Shown in pieces: positions 52,913-62,221 of a DNA stretch of 64,000 bases. The stretch comes from Chryseobacterium sp. HSC-36S06 (lineage in GTDB: Bacteria > Bacteroidota > Bacteroidia > Flavobacteriales > Weeksellaceae): assembly GCF_024171485.1 (NCBI RefSeq), contig NZ_JALJZX010000002.1, positions 62,001 to 126,000 of the forward strand. Reading direction: 5' to 3'. A program made the position numbers and the translations under genes. The number at the start of each line of letters is the position of its first letter. Position 1 is the stretch's first letter. The notes beneath the pieces were generated by a model. The model ran no database searches. It was not told the origin of the DNA and worked only from the letters and a program-made list of their open reading frames with translations.

Positions 52913-53794
52913 TTATAATCCAGTTTCCATAACTTTAATCGCGTGCTGGTATTTCCACCGTCTGTGTGACCAAAGATAATTGTCGGGTCTTTTATTAATA
53001 GTGTTTTCCAGCATTTTGTGGAATTTCCTCACTACTTCGTGCTCAACAAATTTTTCTCCGTCGGGATAAATTCGGTAATAATTGATCTGATAATAACCGC
53101 GTTTTACTTTCTTCATTTCGCAGAAGACAAAAGCAAGATCCATTCTTGTGGAAAGCTTGTCGTATCCTACGAATGCAGGGGTTTTCTGATTCAGGAAGTT
53201 TAAACCATACGTTACTTCAGAAACATGCGGGGTCTGATCAGCAATAAACATATAGACAGAATTGCCGTCGTTTTTGTTCCGGAAAATATGTCGGATAACT
53301 TCTTTAGCTTCCAAAGCCTGATTGCCAAAACTGTTGCGGATTCCTTTGATCTTTTCTTCCCAGAAACTGCTCTGTACCTTTCTATACACCGGAAAACAGT
53401 TTTCCTGGGGAATTATCGTTGCAAGTGCGTTGAACCATTCCCAGTTGAAAATATGTCCTGCCAAAAGAATTACATTTTTGTTTTCAGCTTTAGCATCGTG
53501 AAAAACATCCTGATTGATATGCTGAACGCGTACCCGTAGTTCATTGGAAGAAATGGTAAATGATTTAAAGGTTTCAAGGATATAATCTGAAAAATTGCGG
53601 TAAAAACGCTTACGGATCGTACTTATTTCTTTTGCGGATTTTGTGGGAAACGATTTCTTCAGATTTTCAGTCACCACTTTCTTCCGGTAACCAACCAGAT
53701 GGTACATCAGAAAGAAAATCACATCCGAAAACAGATATAAAACCTGTAATGGAAGTCTGGAAAAGAGAAGAATAATTTTAAATAGAAAATTCAT
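52913..53794 (-). CDS. Lipid A late acyltransferase (LpxL/HtrB family)
   Basis: A 293-residue membrane-associated acyltransferase of the LpxL/LpxM family that adds a secondary acyl chain to lipid A. An N-terminal hydrophobic segment anchors it; the HX4(D/E) motif is H114-IFNW-E119 in LAGHIFNWEW; a conserved VYRKVQSS and DQTPHVSEVTYGLNF follow. It is the first gene of a leftward pair with GT2. Acyl donor and exact position are not readable. Confidence 0.9.
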   Translation of the reverse strand: MNFLFKIILLFSRLPLQVLYLFSDVIFFLMYHLVGYRKKVVTENLKKSFPTKSAKEISTIRKRFYRNFSDYILETFKSFTISSNELRVRVQHINQDVFHDAKAENKNVILLAGHIFNWEWFNALATIIPQENCFPVYRKVQSSFWEEKIKGIRNSFGNQALEAKEVIRHIFRNKNDGNSVYMFIADQTPHVSEVTYGLNFLNQKTPAFVGYDKLSTRMDLAFVFCEMKKVKRGYYQINYYRIYPDGEKFVEHEVVRKFHKMLENTINKRPDNYLWSHRRWKYQHAIKVMETGL

Positions 53795-53804
53795 ATACAG
53801 TGTG

Positions 53805-53812
53805 CAAATTTA
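53805..53812 (-). promoter_or_regulatory. -7 element TAAATTTG for LpxL-GT2 operon
   Basis: Perfect TAnnTTTG on the - strand, 11 bp before ATG 53794, so the leader is very short. Confidence 0.65.
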
Positions 53813-53838
53813 GCAATTATAAACTTGATTGATGGCGC

Positions 53839-53846
53839 TATTTTTG
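53839..53846 (+). promoter_or_regulatory. -7 element TATTTTTG for thioredoxin-like gene
   Basis: Perfect TAnnTTTG on the + strand, 29 bp before ATG 53875. Back to back with the LpxL promoter. Confidence 0.55.
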
Positions 53847-53874
53847 TTAATTTGCACTGCTAAAATTAAGTTCA

Positions 53875-54462
53875 ATGAAAAGTAATTCCCTAAAAATACT
53901 CGCAATGTCATCACTTCTCATTACGGGAGTGGCGTGTGCTCAAAAATCTGATGTAAAATCCACAGACAAAGTTGCGACAGAATCGGTGGCTCCTGAAATG
54001 GATTCCGCAGCCATTGCAGCAGCTAAAAAGAAAGCGGCAGCAGAAGAGAAAGCTAAACTGCCCAAACCTTATAATGCGGAAGAAAGTGCGGAAGCCAAGA
54101 TTGCTGAATTGGTGAAACAGGCTAAAGCGGAAAACAAAAATATTATACTTCAGGCGGGCGGAAACTGGTGTATCTGGTGCTTGAGGTTCAACAATTTTGT
54201 ACAGACAACTCCCGAATTAAAGCAAGTTGTAGATGACAATTATTTATATTATCATCTCAATTATTCTCCGGAGAACAAAAATGCTAAAGTTTTTGCGAAA
54301 TATGATAATCCCGGTGAGAAATTCGGATATCCTGTTTTTGTCGTTTTAGACAAGAACGGAAAAATGATCCATACGCAGGACAGCGCTGTTCTGGAGGAAG
54401 GAAAAGGTTACAGCACAGAAAAGGTGAAGGAATTCTTCCTGAAATGGACCACAAAATCATAA
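53875..54462 (+). CDS. Exported thioredoxin-fold protein with WCIWC motif
   Basis: A 195-residue protein with an export signal ending VACAQ (Cys21 could be a lipobox Cys, but the VACAQ end also fits type I cleavage). An acidic/Ala-Lys-rich linker (residues 25-65) precedes a thioredoxin-like domain starting near residue 75 with GGNWCIWCLRFNN (C99, C102) and a late GYPVFVVLDKNGK cis-Pro region. The CxxC suggests a periplasmic thiol-disulfide role of the thioredoxin_7 type. It converges with the aldehyde dehydrogenase gene. Confidence 0.86.
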   Translation: MKSNSLKILAMSSLLITGVACAQKSDVKSTDKVATESVAPEMDSAAIAAAKKKAAAEEKAKLPKPYNAEESAEAKIAELVKQAKAENKNIILQAGGNWCIWCLRFNNFVQTTPELKQVVDDNYLYYHLNYSPENKNAKVFAKYDNPGEKFGYPVFVVLDKNGKMIHTQDSAVLEEGKGYSTEKVKEFFLKWTTKS

Positions 54463-54466
54463 AAAG

Positions 54467-54494
54467 AAAAACCGGAATTAATTCCGGTTTTTTT
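54467..54494. terminator. Bidirectional terminator between convergent genes
   Basis: Perfect 11-bp stem AAAAACCGGAA/TTCCGGTTTTT with loop TTAA and T/A runs on both sides. It serves both the thioredoxin-like gene and the aldehyde dehydrogenase. Confidence 0.9.
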
Positions 54495-55854
54495 ATAAAA
54501 GTTTTTTGATCCAGCTCAGTTTTTTTTCGGTGTACGGTGGGTATTTCAGATCCGGTTCGCCCCAGGTTGCTCTTTCAAGCACTGCTTTCTGATGAGAAAA
54601 CGCTTTGAATCCGAATTTTCCGTGATAATGACCAATCCCGGAACTTCCCACACCGCCAAAAGGCAGGTTTTCGTTACTCAAATGCATTACAACATCGTTG
54701 ATACAACCACCACCGAAAGATATTTTGGAGGTGAAATTTTCTTTCTCCTCCGTATTTTTAGTAAACAAATATGCTGCAAGCGGTTTTTCTTTTTCGGCAA
54801 TTATTAACAAGGCTTCATTGAAATTTTTAAATGTCAGCACCGGAAGAATCGGTCCGAAAATTTCTTCCTGCATTACCGCATCATTCCAGTCGATATTGTG
54901 TAAAACTGTAGGTTCAATATATCTTTTTACGGCATCGTAATTTCCGCCGAGATAGGTTTTGTCCTTATCAATATATTTAACCAAACGCTCAAAATTTCTT
55001 TGATTAATAATTTGCGTATAGTGTTCAGAATTAGGCTGATAACTGAATTTCTGTATCTGAAATTTTAAAGCATCCAGAAAACTGTCCTTCACTTTCTCGT
55101 CCACCAAGATATAATCAGGTGCTACGCAGGTTTGACCGGCGTTAAGAAATTTTCCCCAAACGATTCTTTTCGCAGCCAAGTCAAAATCTGCACTCGAGGT
55201 TACAATTACCGGACTTTTCCCCCCGAGTTCCAGGGTTACGGGAGTTAAATTTTTCGCTGCAGCTTCGTAAACGATTTGTCCCACTTTCGTGCTTCCGGTG
55301 AAAAATATCTTGTCGAATTTGAATTTCAAAATCTCTGTAATCTCATCCACACCGCCTTGAGCAACAAAAAGATATTCCTCAGGAAAATTCTCATTGATGA
55401 TTTTAGCCATCGCTTTCATGGTGTTTTCCGCCACCTCACTTGGTTTCAGAATGCAGGTGTTTCCTGCGGCTAAAGCGGTGATCATCGGAGAAAGTGAAAG
55501 CTGATAAGGGTAATTCCACGCGCCGATCACTAAGGTGCAGCCCAGCGGTTCGCTGTAAATTTTACTTGTTCCGAGTTGATTAGCTAAGTTGGTTCTTACT
55601 TTTTTCGGTTTGGCCAGCGAGCTGAGATTTTTTAAATAATAGTCGATATCTTTCAGCACAAAGGAAATCTCCGTTGTAAAAGTGTCGAACTTTGATTTTC
55701 CGAAATCCTGATAAATAGCTTCATATAAGAGCTCTTCATGTTTGATGAAAAGATCCCGAAGTTTTTCCAGATTTCTCTTTCGGAACTTTAAATTCTTGGT
55801 CTTCTGGCTGTTGAAAAATGTTCTTTGAGCCACAATTATATCTTCGAAATTCAT
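54493..55854 (-). CDS. Aldehyde dehydrogenase (NAD(P)+)
   Basis: A 453-residue member of the aldehyde dehydrogenase superfamily. Signature motifs: WNYPYQLSLSPMITALAAGN (N-terminal side), FTGSTKVGQIVYE, the Glu motif ELGGKSPVIV, the catalytic Cys in LNAGQTCVAPDY, and EEIFGPILPV. It has no membrane anchor and is shorter than fatty-aldehyde types. Substrate not readable. It is the only gene of its unit, with a -7 element (55878) upstream. Confidence 0.94.
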   Translation of the reverse strand: MNFEDIIVAQRTFFNSQKTKNLKFRKRNLEKLRDLFIKHEELLYEAIYQDFGKSKFDTFTTEISFVLKDIDYYLKNLSSLAKPKKVRTNLANQLGTSKIYSEPLGCTLVIGAWNYPYQLSLSPMITALAAGNTCILKPSEVAENTMKAMAKIINENFPEEYLFVAQGGVDEITEILKFKFDKIFFTGSTKVGQIVYEAAAKNLTPVTLELGGKSPVIVTSSADFDLAAKRIVWGKFLNAGQTCVAPDYILVDEKVKDSFLDALKFQIQKFSYQPNSEHYTQIINQRNFERLVKYIDKDKTYLGGNYDAVKRYIEPTVLHNIDWNDAVMQEEIFGPILPVLTFKNFNEALLIIAEKEKPLAAYLFTKNTEEKENFTSKISFGGGCINDVVMHLSNENLPFGGVGSSGIGHYHGKFGFKAFSHQKAVLERATWGEPDLKYPPYTEKKLSWIKKLL

Positions 55855-55877
55855 TACTTTTAATTTATTATTCTTAA

Positions 55878-55885
55878 CAAATTTA
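55878..55885 (-). promoter_or_regulatory. -7 element TAAATTTG for aldehyde dehydrogenase
   Basis: Perfect TAnnTTTG on the - strand, 24 bp before ATG 55854. It lies in the 57-bp gap shared with the divergent SDR gene. Confidence 0.65.
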
Positions 55886-55911
55886 CTTTAAAAATCACAG
55901 ATAAAAATAAA

Positions 55912-56715
55912 ATGGATTTTAGAAACAAAACTGTTCTCATTACAGGCGGCTGCTCCGGAATTGGTAAAATAATGGCTAGGAAATCTTTGGAAAGAGGAGC
56001 AAGAAAACTGGTGATCTGGGATATAAATGAAGATGCTTTAGCTATTACCAAGGAAGAATTTACCGGATTAGGCGGCGAAATATTCGGTTATAAAACTGAT
56101 GTTTTTAATTTGGATGATATTAAAATTAATGCCCAGAAAGTAAGAACGGAGGTGGGAATAGTTGATATTCTGATCAACAATGCCGGAATTGTTGTCGGTA
56201 AGTATTTCCATGAACACACGCACGACCAGATTCATAAAAGTATGTTGATTAACTCCAATGCTTTCATGCACGTCGGTTTGGAGTTTTTATCAGGAATGAT
56301 GGCTGAAAATTCAGGTGCAATCTGCAACATCGCTTCTTCCGCGGGCTTAATTTCGAATCCTAAAATGTCGGTTTATGCTGCTTCCAAATGGGCCGTTGTA
56401 GGTTGGAGTGACAGCCTGCGGTTAGAAATGGAACAACTAGGCAAAAACATTTCTGTTACCACGATTATGCCGTTCTACATCAACACCGGAATGTTCGATG
56501 GCGTAAAATCTAAACTGTTGCCAATTCTGGAGCCTGAACCAACTTCCGAAAGAATTATTAAAGCTATTGAAAACAAAACTAAAATGCTTGCAATGCCATT
56601 GCCTTATTGGTTTATCCGTTTTTCGCAGGGAATTTTACCAATCCCAATCTTTGACTGGGTGATGAAGAATATTTTTGGCGTTTACGATACGATGAAGGGT
56701 TTCCGCGGACGTTGA
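55912..56715 (+). CDS. SDR-family NAD(P)-dependent oxidoreductase
   Basis: A 267-residue short-chain dehydrogenase. NAD(P) site TGGCSGIGKIMAR; INNAGIV; catalytic Ser in IASSAGLI and Tyr-Lys YAASK near residue 158. The C-terminal PLPYWFIRFSQGILPIPIFDW is hydrophobic and suggests membrane contact, as in lipid-acting SDRs. Divergent from the aldehyde dehydrogenase; the two may process the same alcohol/aldehyde series, but this is inference. Confidence 0.9.
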   Translation: MDFRNKTVLITGGCSGIGKIMARKSLERGARKLVIWDINEDALAITKEEFTGLGGEIFGYKTDVFNLDDIKINAQKVRTEVGIVDILINNAGIVVGKYFHEHTHDQIHKSMLINSNAFMHVGLEFLSGMMAENSGAICNIASSAGLISNPKMSVYAASKWAVVGWSDSLRLEMEQLGKNISVTTIMPFYINTGMFDGVKSKLLPILEPEPTSERIIKAIENKTKMLAMPLPYWFIRFSQGILPIPIFDWVMKNIFGVYDTMKGFRGR

Positions 56716-56808
56716 TAACTACTTTAATTTTAAATTTTAAGCATTAGATCAGAAGGATTTGTTGGTGAAAAATTCTCGCGGCTTCTCTGCAAATTCTTTT
56801 AATTTTCT

Positions 56809-56816
56809 TAAATTTG
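56809..56816 (+). promoter_or_regulatory. -7 element TAAATTTG for purB
   Basis: Perfect TAnnTTTG, 26 bp before ATG 56843. Confidence 0.65.
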
Positions 56817-56842
56817 TGCATCTAATAAAGTAAAAAGAAAGA

Positions 56843-58270
56843 ATGAATTCCTACAAAAATCCTCTTGAAGAGCGCTATTCAAGTGAGGAAATGCTCTATA
56901 ATTTCTCCCCGAACAACAAGTTCAGGAACTGGCGGAAATTATGGATCGCTCTTGCCGAAATCGAAAAAGATTTAGGGCTCGACATTTCCGAAGAACAGAT
57001 TGCGCAGCTCAAAGCCAATGCAGATAACATTGATTATGTGAAAGCGGCGGATTACGAGAAAAAATTCCGTCATGATGTGATGGCACATGTGCATACCTAT
57101 GGTGACGACGCGCCTCTGGCAAAGGGAATTATTCACCTTGGAGCCACTTCTGCCTTTGTAGGAGACAATACCGATTTAATTCAAATGCGGGACGGATTGC
57201 TTCTTTTAAGAAAGCAAATGGTCAATGTTATCAAAAATCTTTCAGATTTTGCTTTAAAATACAAAGATCTGCCGACGCTTGGCTTTACCCATTATCAGCC
57301 GGCACAACTTACGACGGTTGGAAAACGAGCGACACTTTGGCTGCAGTCTTTAATTTTAGATTTTGAGGAACTTGAGTTTTTCCTGGAAACACTAAGATTC
57401 CGTGGCGTAAAAGGAACTACCGGAACTGCCGCGAGTTTTCTGGAACTTTTTGAAGGAGATTATTCGAAAGTTCAACATCTGGATAAAGAACTTTCAAAAC
57501 GTTTTGGCTTCGAGAAAGTATTTGGCGTTTCCGGACAGACTTACGACAGAAAAATCGACGCGAAAGTGATGGCGCTGCTTTCCAATATCGCACAGTCAGC
57601 CCATAAATTTACCAATGATTTAAGGCTTTTACAGAATTTAAAGGAAATAGAGGAACCTTTCGAGAAAAACCAGATTGGTTCTTCCGCAATGGCTTATAAA
57701 AGAAATCCGATGCGTTCTGAAAGAATAGGGGCGCTGTCCAAATTTGTGATGTCTCTTTCTTCTAGCTCCGCAATGGTGGCTGCAACGCAATGGTTTGAAA
57801 GAACTCTCGATGATTCTGCAAACAAAAGATTGGCAATTCCGCAGTCATTTCTTGCGATAGATGCCATTCTGCTGATTTGGAATAACATCATGAACGGAAT
57901 TGTGGTGTACGAAAACCGAATTCACAAACATATTATGGATGAATTGCCGTTTATGGCGACTGAATATATCATTATGGAAGAAGTGAAGGCGGGTGGCGAC
58001 CGGCAGGAAATTCATGAAACTATTCGTGTACACTCCATTGAAGCCAGCAAAAAGGTGAAGATGGAAGGAAAGGAAAATGATCTGATTGAAAGGATTATGA
58101 ACGACTCTTCTCTGAAGCTTGATAAAACCAAATTCATGGAAATTCTGGATCCGAAAAACTTCATCGGTTTTGCTCCGGTTCAGACTGAAGAATTTATCCG
58201 GAACGAGGTGCAGCCTATTTTAGATAAGTACAGCGACCTTATCGGCTTAGAAGCTGACCTTAAAGTGTAA
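56843..58270 (+). CDS. purB: Adenylosuccinate lyase
   Basis: A 475-residue fumarase-superfamily lyase that cleaves SAICAR and adenylosuccinate. The start NPLEERYSSEEM and DVMAHVHTYG have the His of the active site; HLGATSAFVGDN and the signature SSAMAYKRNPMRSERI (Ser of the flexible loop, KxNP) are present. It precedes purL but is separated by a terminator at 58275. Paired with purA (24357) for AMP synthesis. Confidence 0.97.
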   Translation: MNSYKNPLEERYSSEEMLYNFSPNNKFRNWRKLWIALAEIEKDLGLDISEEQIAQLKANADNIDYVKAADYEKKFRHDVMAHVHTYGDDAPLAKGIIHLGATSAFVGDNTDLIQMRDGLLLLRKQMVNVIKNLSDFALKYKDLPTLGFTHYQPAQLTTVGKRATLWLQSLILDFEELEFFLETLRFRGVKGTTGTAASFLELFEGDYSKVQHLDKELSKRFGFEKVFGVSGQTYDRKIDAKVMALLSNIAQSAHKFTNDLRLLQNLKEIEEPFEKNQIGSSAMAYKRNPMRSERIGALSKFVMSLSSSSAMVAATQWFERTLDDSANKRLAIPQSFLAIDAILLIWNNIMNGIVVYENRIHKHIMDELPFMATEYIIMEEVKAGGDRQEIHETIRVHSIEASKKVKMEGKENDLIERIMNDSSLKLDKTKFMEILDPKNFIGFAPVQTEEFIRNEVQPILDKYSDLIGLEADLKV

Positions 58271-58274
58271 ATTT

Positions 58275-58303
58275 ATGCAGGCGATTTTGTCTGCATTTTT
58301 TTT
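58275..58303 (+). terminator. Terminator after purB
   Basis: Stem ATGCAGGC/GTCTGCAT (8 bp, one G:T wobble), 6-nt loop, T8. A weaker hairpin AATCCC/GGGATT follows at 58337-58352. Confidence 0.8.
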
Positions 58304-58394
58304 GGTAATTATCTTCAGTAAAATAAATACTTACGCAATCCCCGAAGGGATTTTAAACAAAGAATAGAATTAAATTCTATTAATAAAAGTAAAA

Positions 58395-61300
58395 ATGAAA
58401 AAAAGAATCTTCGTAGAGAAACATGGAATTTTCGATGTTGAAAGTCCAAAAATTTTCAATGAAATAAAGAATATCAGCCCGAATATTCAGGATGTAAAAG
58501 TCTATAACATCTATGATGTGTTCGGGATTGACGAAAGTGAACTTAACCTGGTTGTTTTTAATACTTTTGTGGATCCGGTAACCGATATTCTGCATCATGA
58601 AAATCCGGCCGGCAATATTCATTTTGCAACAGAATTTTTGCCGGGACAATATGACCAGCGCGCAGATTCAGCAGAACAGTGTATTGCTTTGCTCACCGAA
58701 AATGAAAATTCAAAGGTAAGAAGCGGAAAACTGATCGAACTTTTTGGTATCGATCGGTCTGAGGTGGAAAAGATAAAAAATCATCTCATCAATAAAGTTG
58801 AAAGTCAGGAAAAAGATCTTTCAAAACTTGAAATTCCGAAAGAAGAAACTCCGGATCCGGTAATTGTTCATGAAGGTTTCATCGGTTTTTCTGCTGCTGA
58901 ACTGCGGAATTTCTATGACCGGCATGGTTTTGCTTTAGGTTTTGATGATCTGGAATTCATCCAGAGTCATTTTAAGTCAGAAAATAGAAATCCTACAGAG
59001 ACCGAACTTAAAGTTCTGGATACGTACTGGAGCGATCATTGCCGACATACCACTTTTGAAACAGAATTAACTGATATTCAGTTTAACGGAGTTTTTAAAT
59101 CTACTTTGGAAAATATTTTCAACGATTATTTAGAGAAAAGAAAGTTTCTGGGACGGGAAGCGAAGCCCATTTCTTTAATGGATTTAGCCACCGTTTGTGC
59201 AAGATATTTCCATAAAACAGGTAAGCTGGAAAATCTTGTTGTTTCCGACGAAATCAACGCATGTACCATAGAAATCGAAGCGGAATTTGACGGTAAAAAA
59301 GAACCGTGGTACTTATTATTCAAAAATGAAACCCACAATCACCCCACTGAAATTGAACCGTTTGGCGGTGCTTCAACCTGTTTAGGCGGCGCAATCCGTG
59401 ATCCTTTATCAGGAAGAGCTTTTGTGTATCAGGCGATGCGGCTTTCCGGCGCTGCAGACGTTTTAGAACCGATTTCTGAAACTTTACCAGGAAAACTTCC
59501 CCAGCGTACGATTTCAAAACAAGCTGCAAACGGCTATTCTTCCTACGGAAACCAAATCGGCTTAGCCACGACTTTAGTGAACGAAATTTATCACGACGGT
59601 TACAAAGCAAAGCGAATGGAAGTTGGTTTCGTTGTTGGAGCTGTTAAAAAAGACTGGGTAAGACGGGAGAAACCTCAAGCCGGCGACCTTGTGATTTTAT
59701 TAGGTGGAGCAACCGGAAGAGATGGCGTAGGTGGTGCAAGCGGAAGTTCTAAAGTTCAGGATGAAACTTCGATTCATACTTTGTCCACAGAAGTTCAGAA
59801 AGGAAATGCGGTAGAAGAGCGTAAAATCCAAAGACTTTTCAGAAATCCTGAGGTGACCAGATTAATTAAAAAATCCAACGATTTCGGAGCAGGAGGAGTT
59901 TCTGTTGCAATCGGCGAAATCGCTGATTCTCTTGAGATAAATCTCGATATTCTTCCTTTGAAATATGAAGGATTAAACGGAACTGAACTCGCCATTTCCG
60001 AATCTCAGGAAAGAATGGCAGTGGTAATTGAAGCAAAGGACAAAGAAAAATTTATCAGCTTTTGCGAAAAGGAAAATATTAAAGCCGTTGAAGTAGCAAA
60101 AGTAACGGATTCCGGAAGAATGCAGATGTTTTGGCAGGGAAATAAAATCGTTGATTTAAGCAGGAAATTCCTGGATACCAACGGCTGCACAAAATCTCAG
60201 CATGCTGAAATTTCTCATTTAAAACCTGTTGAAACTCAAAACATTTCTTTTTCCGGGGAAAATTTCCTGAAAGCACTTTCCGATAAAAATACAGCTTCAC
60301 AGAAAGGCCTTGCTGAAATGTTTGACGCGTCGGTGGGCGGAACGTCAGTAGCGATGCCTTTTGGCGGAAAATACCAGGAAACCGAAATGGAAGGAAGCGT
60401 TCAGACTTTGCCAATTCTAAATGCTGAAAGTATCGAAACTGTTTCTCTTGCAAGCTGGGGTTTTGATGCTGAAATCTCTTCTCAAAATTCCATGGTTGGT
60501 GCAGCGAATGCCGTTGTGGAAAGCGTTGCGAAAATTGTCGCGATGGGAGGAGATTATAAAAACATCCGCCTTAGTTTTCAGGAATATTTTGAAAAATTAG
60601 GGAACGACCCGCAGAAATGGGGAAAACCTCTGGCATCGCTTCTCGGAGCGTATGATGCGCAGATGAATTTTGAACTTGCAGCAATTGGCGGCAAAGATTC
60701 GATGAGCGGAAGTTTTCAGGATATCCACGTACCGCCGACTTTGATTTCTTTTGCCTGCGCAAACGGCGAAAAGAAAAACATCATTTCTCCGGAACTGAAA
60801 AAAACCGGGAATAAACTGTATTTTTTCCGCCATATACCTCAGGAAAATGGTTTGCCGGATTATAAAAATTTAAAGAAAGTTTTCAATTTTATTTTTGAAA
60901 ATATCCAGTCCGGAAAAATTGTTTCTGTTAAAACGATAAAGGACGGCGGGGTTGCTGTTGCACTGGCGAAAATGAGTTTTGGAAACCAATTGGGTGTGGA
61001 AATTTCATTGGAAGAGCACTTGCTTTTGAATAAAAACATCGGAAGTTTAATTATAGAAAGCACTTCAGATCTGAATAGCAATTTGCTGGATTTTATTGGT
61101 GAAGTTAATGGAAATGAAAACCTGATTATTAATGATGTAAATTTCAAAATATCAGATTTACTGAAGAGTTGGAAAGGTACTTTTGAAGAACTGTTCCCCA
61201 CGGTTGAAAATAAAAAGTTAATCGTAGAAATCGATGGAAAACTGAACTCAACCACTGCTAAAAACATCACCATAATTAAGCATAATATTGCTAAACCGCG

Positions 61301-62084
61301 TGTGTTTGTACCGGTTTTTCCCGGAACAAACTGCGAATATGAAACTCAGAACGCATTCAGAAAAGAGGGTGCTGAAGTTTCAAGTTTGCCGCTCATTAAT
61401 TTAAATCACGAACTTTTAAATGAGAGTTTGGATGCATGGATTGCTGAGATTAAGCAATCTCAGATTCTTGTATTTTCAGGTGGATTTTCTGCGGGTGACG
61501 AACCTGACGGTTCTGCAAAGTTCATCGTAAATGTGCTTAAAAACGAAAAGATGAAAACCGCCGTTCACGACCTGCTCGAACGTGATGGAATGATTCTGGG
61601 AATCTGTAATGGGTTTCAGGCGCTGGTGAAATCGGGGCTTTTGCCTTTTGGAGAGATCCGGGATTTGGATGAAAATTCGCCCACTTTAGCACACAATGCT
61701 ATTGGAAGACATATTTCGCAGATGGTTAATGTCAAAGTGACCAGTGACGGTTCGCCGTGGCTGAAAGGAATGCAGGATCAGATTTATACCATTCCGATTT
61801 CTCATGGTGAAGGACGTTTTATGGCTTCGGAACCCGTAATTAAAGAACTGTACGAAAACGGACAGATTGCAACGCAGTATATCGACTTTGATGAAAATAT
61901 TGCTCACGGAATGCCGTTTAACCCTAATAATTCCTTATTTGGTATTGAAGGAATAACCAGTAAGTCCGGGAAGATTTTCGGAAGAATGGGGCACCCTGAA
62001 AGATTTGCAGAAGGTCTGCTTAAAAACATTCCAACGGCGAATTATCACAATATTTTCAAAAACGGAGTAGATAACTTTAAATAA
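58395..62084 (+). CDS. purL: Phosphoribosylformylglycinamidine synthase, single-chain clade II form
   Basis: A 1229-residue single-chain FGAM synthase (fourth step of de novo purine synthesis). The N-terminal PurS-like region is followed by ATP-grasp-like/AIR-synthetase-like domains: LDTYWSDHCRHTTF, NETHNHPTEIEPFGGASTC, GGATGRDGVGGASGSS and the second copy with GGTSVAMPFGGKY. The C-terminal glutaminase has C1071 in GICNGFQAL and the His-Glu of SHGEGRFMASE. The motif GGFSAGDEPDGSAKF and overall size match the clade II (~1230 aa) type. It is followed by satD and DUF3307 genes before purC. Confidence 0.96.
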   Translation: MKKRIFVEKHGIFDVESPKIFNEIKNISPNIQDVKVYNIYDVFGIDESELNLVVFNTFVDPVTDILHHENPAGNIHFATEFLPGQYDQRADSAEQCIALLTENENSKVRSGKLIELFGIDRSEVEKIKNHLINKVESQEKDLSKLEIPKEETPDPVIVHEGFIGFSAAELRNFYDRHGFALGFDDLEFIQSHFKSENRNPTETELKVLDTYWSDHCRHTTFETELTDIQFNGVFKSTLENIFNDYLEKRKFLGREAKPISLMDLATVCARYFHKTGKLENLVVSDEINACTIEIEAEFDGKKEPWYLLFKNETHNHPTEIEPFGGASTCLGGAIRDPLSGRAFVYQAMRLSGAADVLEPISETLPGKLPQRTISKQAANGYSSYGNQIGLATTLVNEIYHDGYKAKRMEVGFVVGAVKKDWVRREKPQAGDLVILLGGATGRDGVGGASGSSKVQDETSIHTLSTEVQKGNAVEERKIQRLFRNPEVTRLIKKSNDFGAGGVSVAIGEIADSLEINLDILPLKYEGLNGTELAISESQERMAVVIEAKDKEKFISFCEKENIKAVEVAKVTDSGRMQMFWQGNKIVDLSRKFLDTNGCTKSQHAEISHLKPVETQNISFSGENFLKALSDKNTASQKGLAEMFDASVGGTSVAMPFGGKYQETEMEGSVQTLPILNAESIETVSLASWGFDAEISSQNSMVGAANAVVESVAKIVAMGGDYKNIRLSFQEYFEKLGNDPQKWGKPLASLLGAYDAQMNFELAAIGGKDSMSGSFQDIHVPPTLISFACANGEKKNIISPELKKTGNKLYFFRHIPQENGLPDYKNLKKVFNFIFENIQSGKIVSVKTIKDGGVAVALAKMSFGNQLGVEISLEEHLLLNKNIGSLIIESTSDLNSNLLDFIGEVNGNENLIINDVNFKISDLLKSWKGTFEELFPTVENKKLIVEIDGKLNSTTAKNITIIKHNIAKPRVFVPVFPGTNCEYETQNAFRKEGAEVSSLPLINLNHELLNESLDAWIAEIKQSQILVFSGGFSAGDEPDGSAKFIVNVLKNEKMKTAVHDLLERDGMILGICNGFQALVKSGLLPFGEIRDLDENSPTLAHNAIGRHISQMVNVKVTSDGSPWLKGMQDQIYTIPISHGEGRFMASEPVIKELYENGQIATQYIDFDENIAHGMPFNPNNSLFGIEGITSKSGKIFGRMGHPERFAEGLLKNIPTANYHNIFKNGVDNFK

Positions 62085-62105
62085 GCTTTTTAGCTAATAA
62101 ATTAA

Positions 62106-62215
62106 ATTATAAGGTTTTTAAATAATAATCTGATTTATAAGTGTATTTCCTTATAAACAAGATATATTAGCTATTTAACTTATATTTTTAGTTTATAAGT
62201 ATAATTGCTTATATT
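62106..62215. promoter_or_regulatory. Tandem ~29-bp operator array before satD
   Basis: Four near-repeats starting at 62106, 62134, 62163 and 62192 (periods 28, 29, 29). Unit 2 is a perfect inverted repeat TTTATAAG-N8-CTTATAAA (62134-62157). Unit 4 is TTTATAAG-N8-CTTATATT (62192-62215) and overlaps the promoter; unit 3 is TATATTAG-N8-CTTATATT; unit 1 keeps only the left arm (ATTATAAG). This fits a dimeric repressor bound in a row. Confidence 0.7.
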
Positions 62216-62217
62216 TG
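62210..62217 (+). promoter_or_regulatory. -7 element TATATTTG for satD-DUF3307
   Basis: Perfect TAnnTTTG inside operator unit 4, 4 bp before ATG 62222. The mRNA would begin at or next to the ATG. Confidence 0.65.
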
Positions 62218-62221
62218 TAAA

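Noticed and set aside
58337-58354. Second terminator after purB
   Set aside because: The AATCCC/GGGATT stem is short and its T run is brief; the hairpin at 58275 is sufficient.
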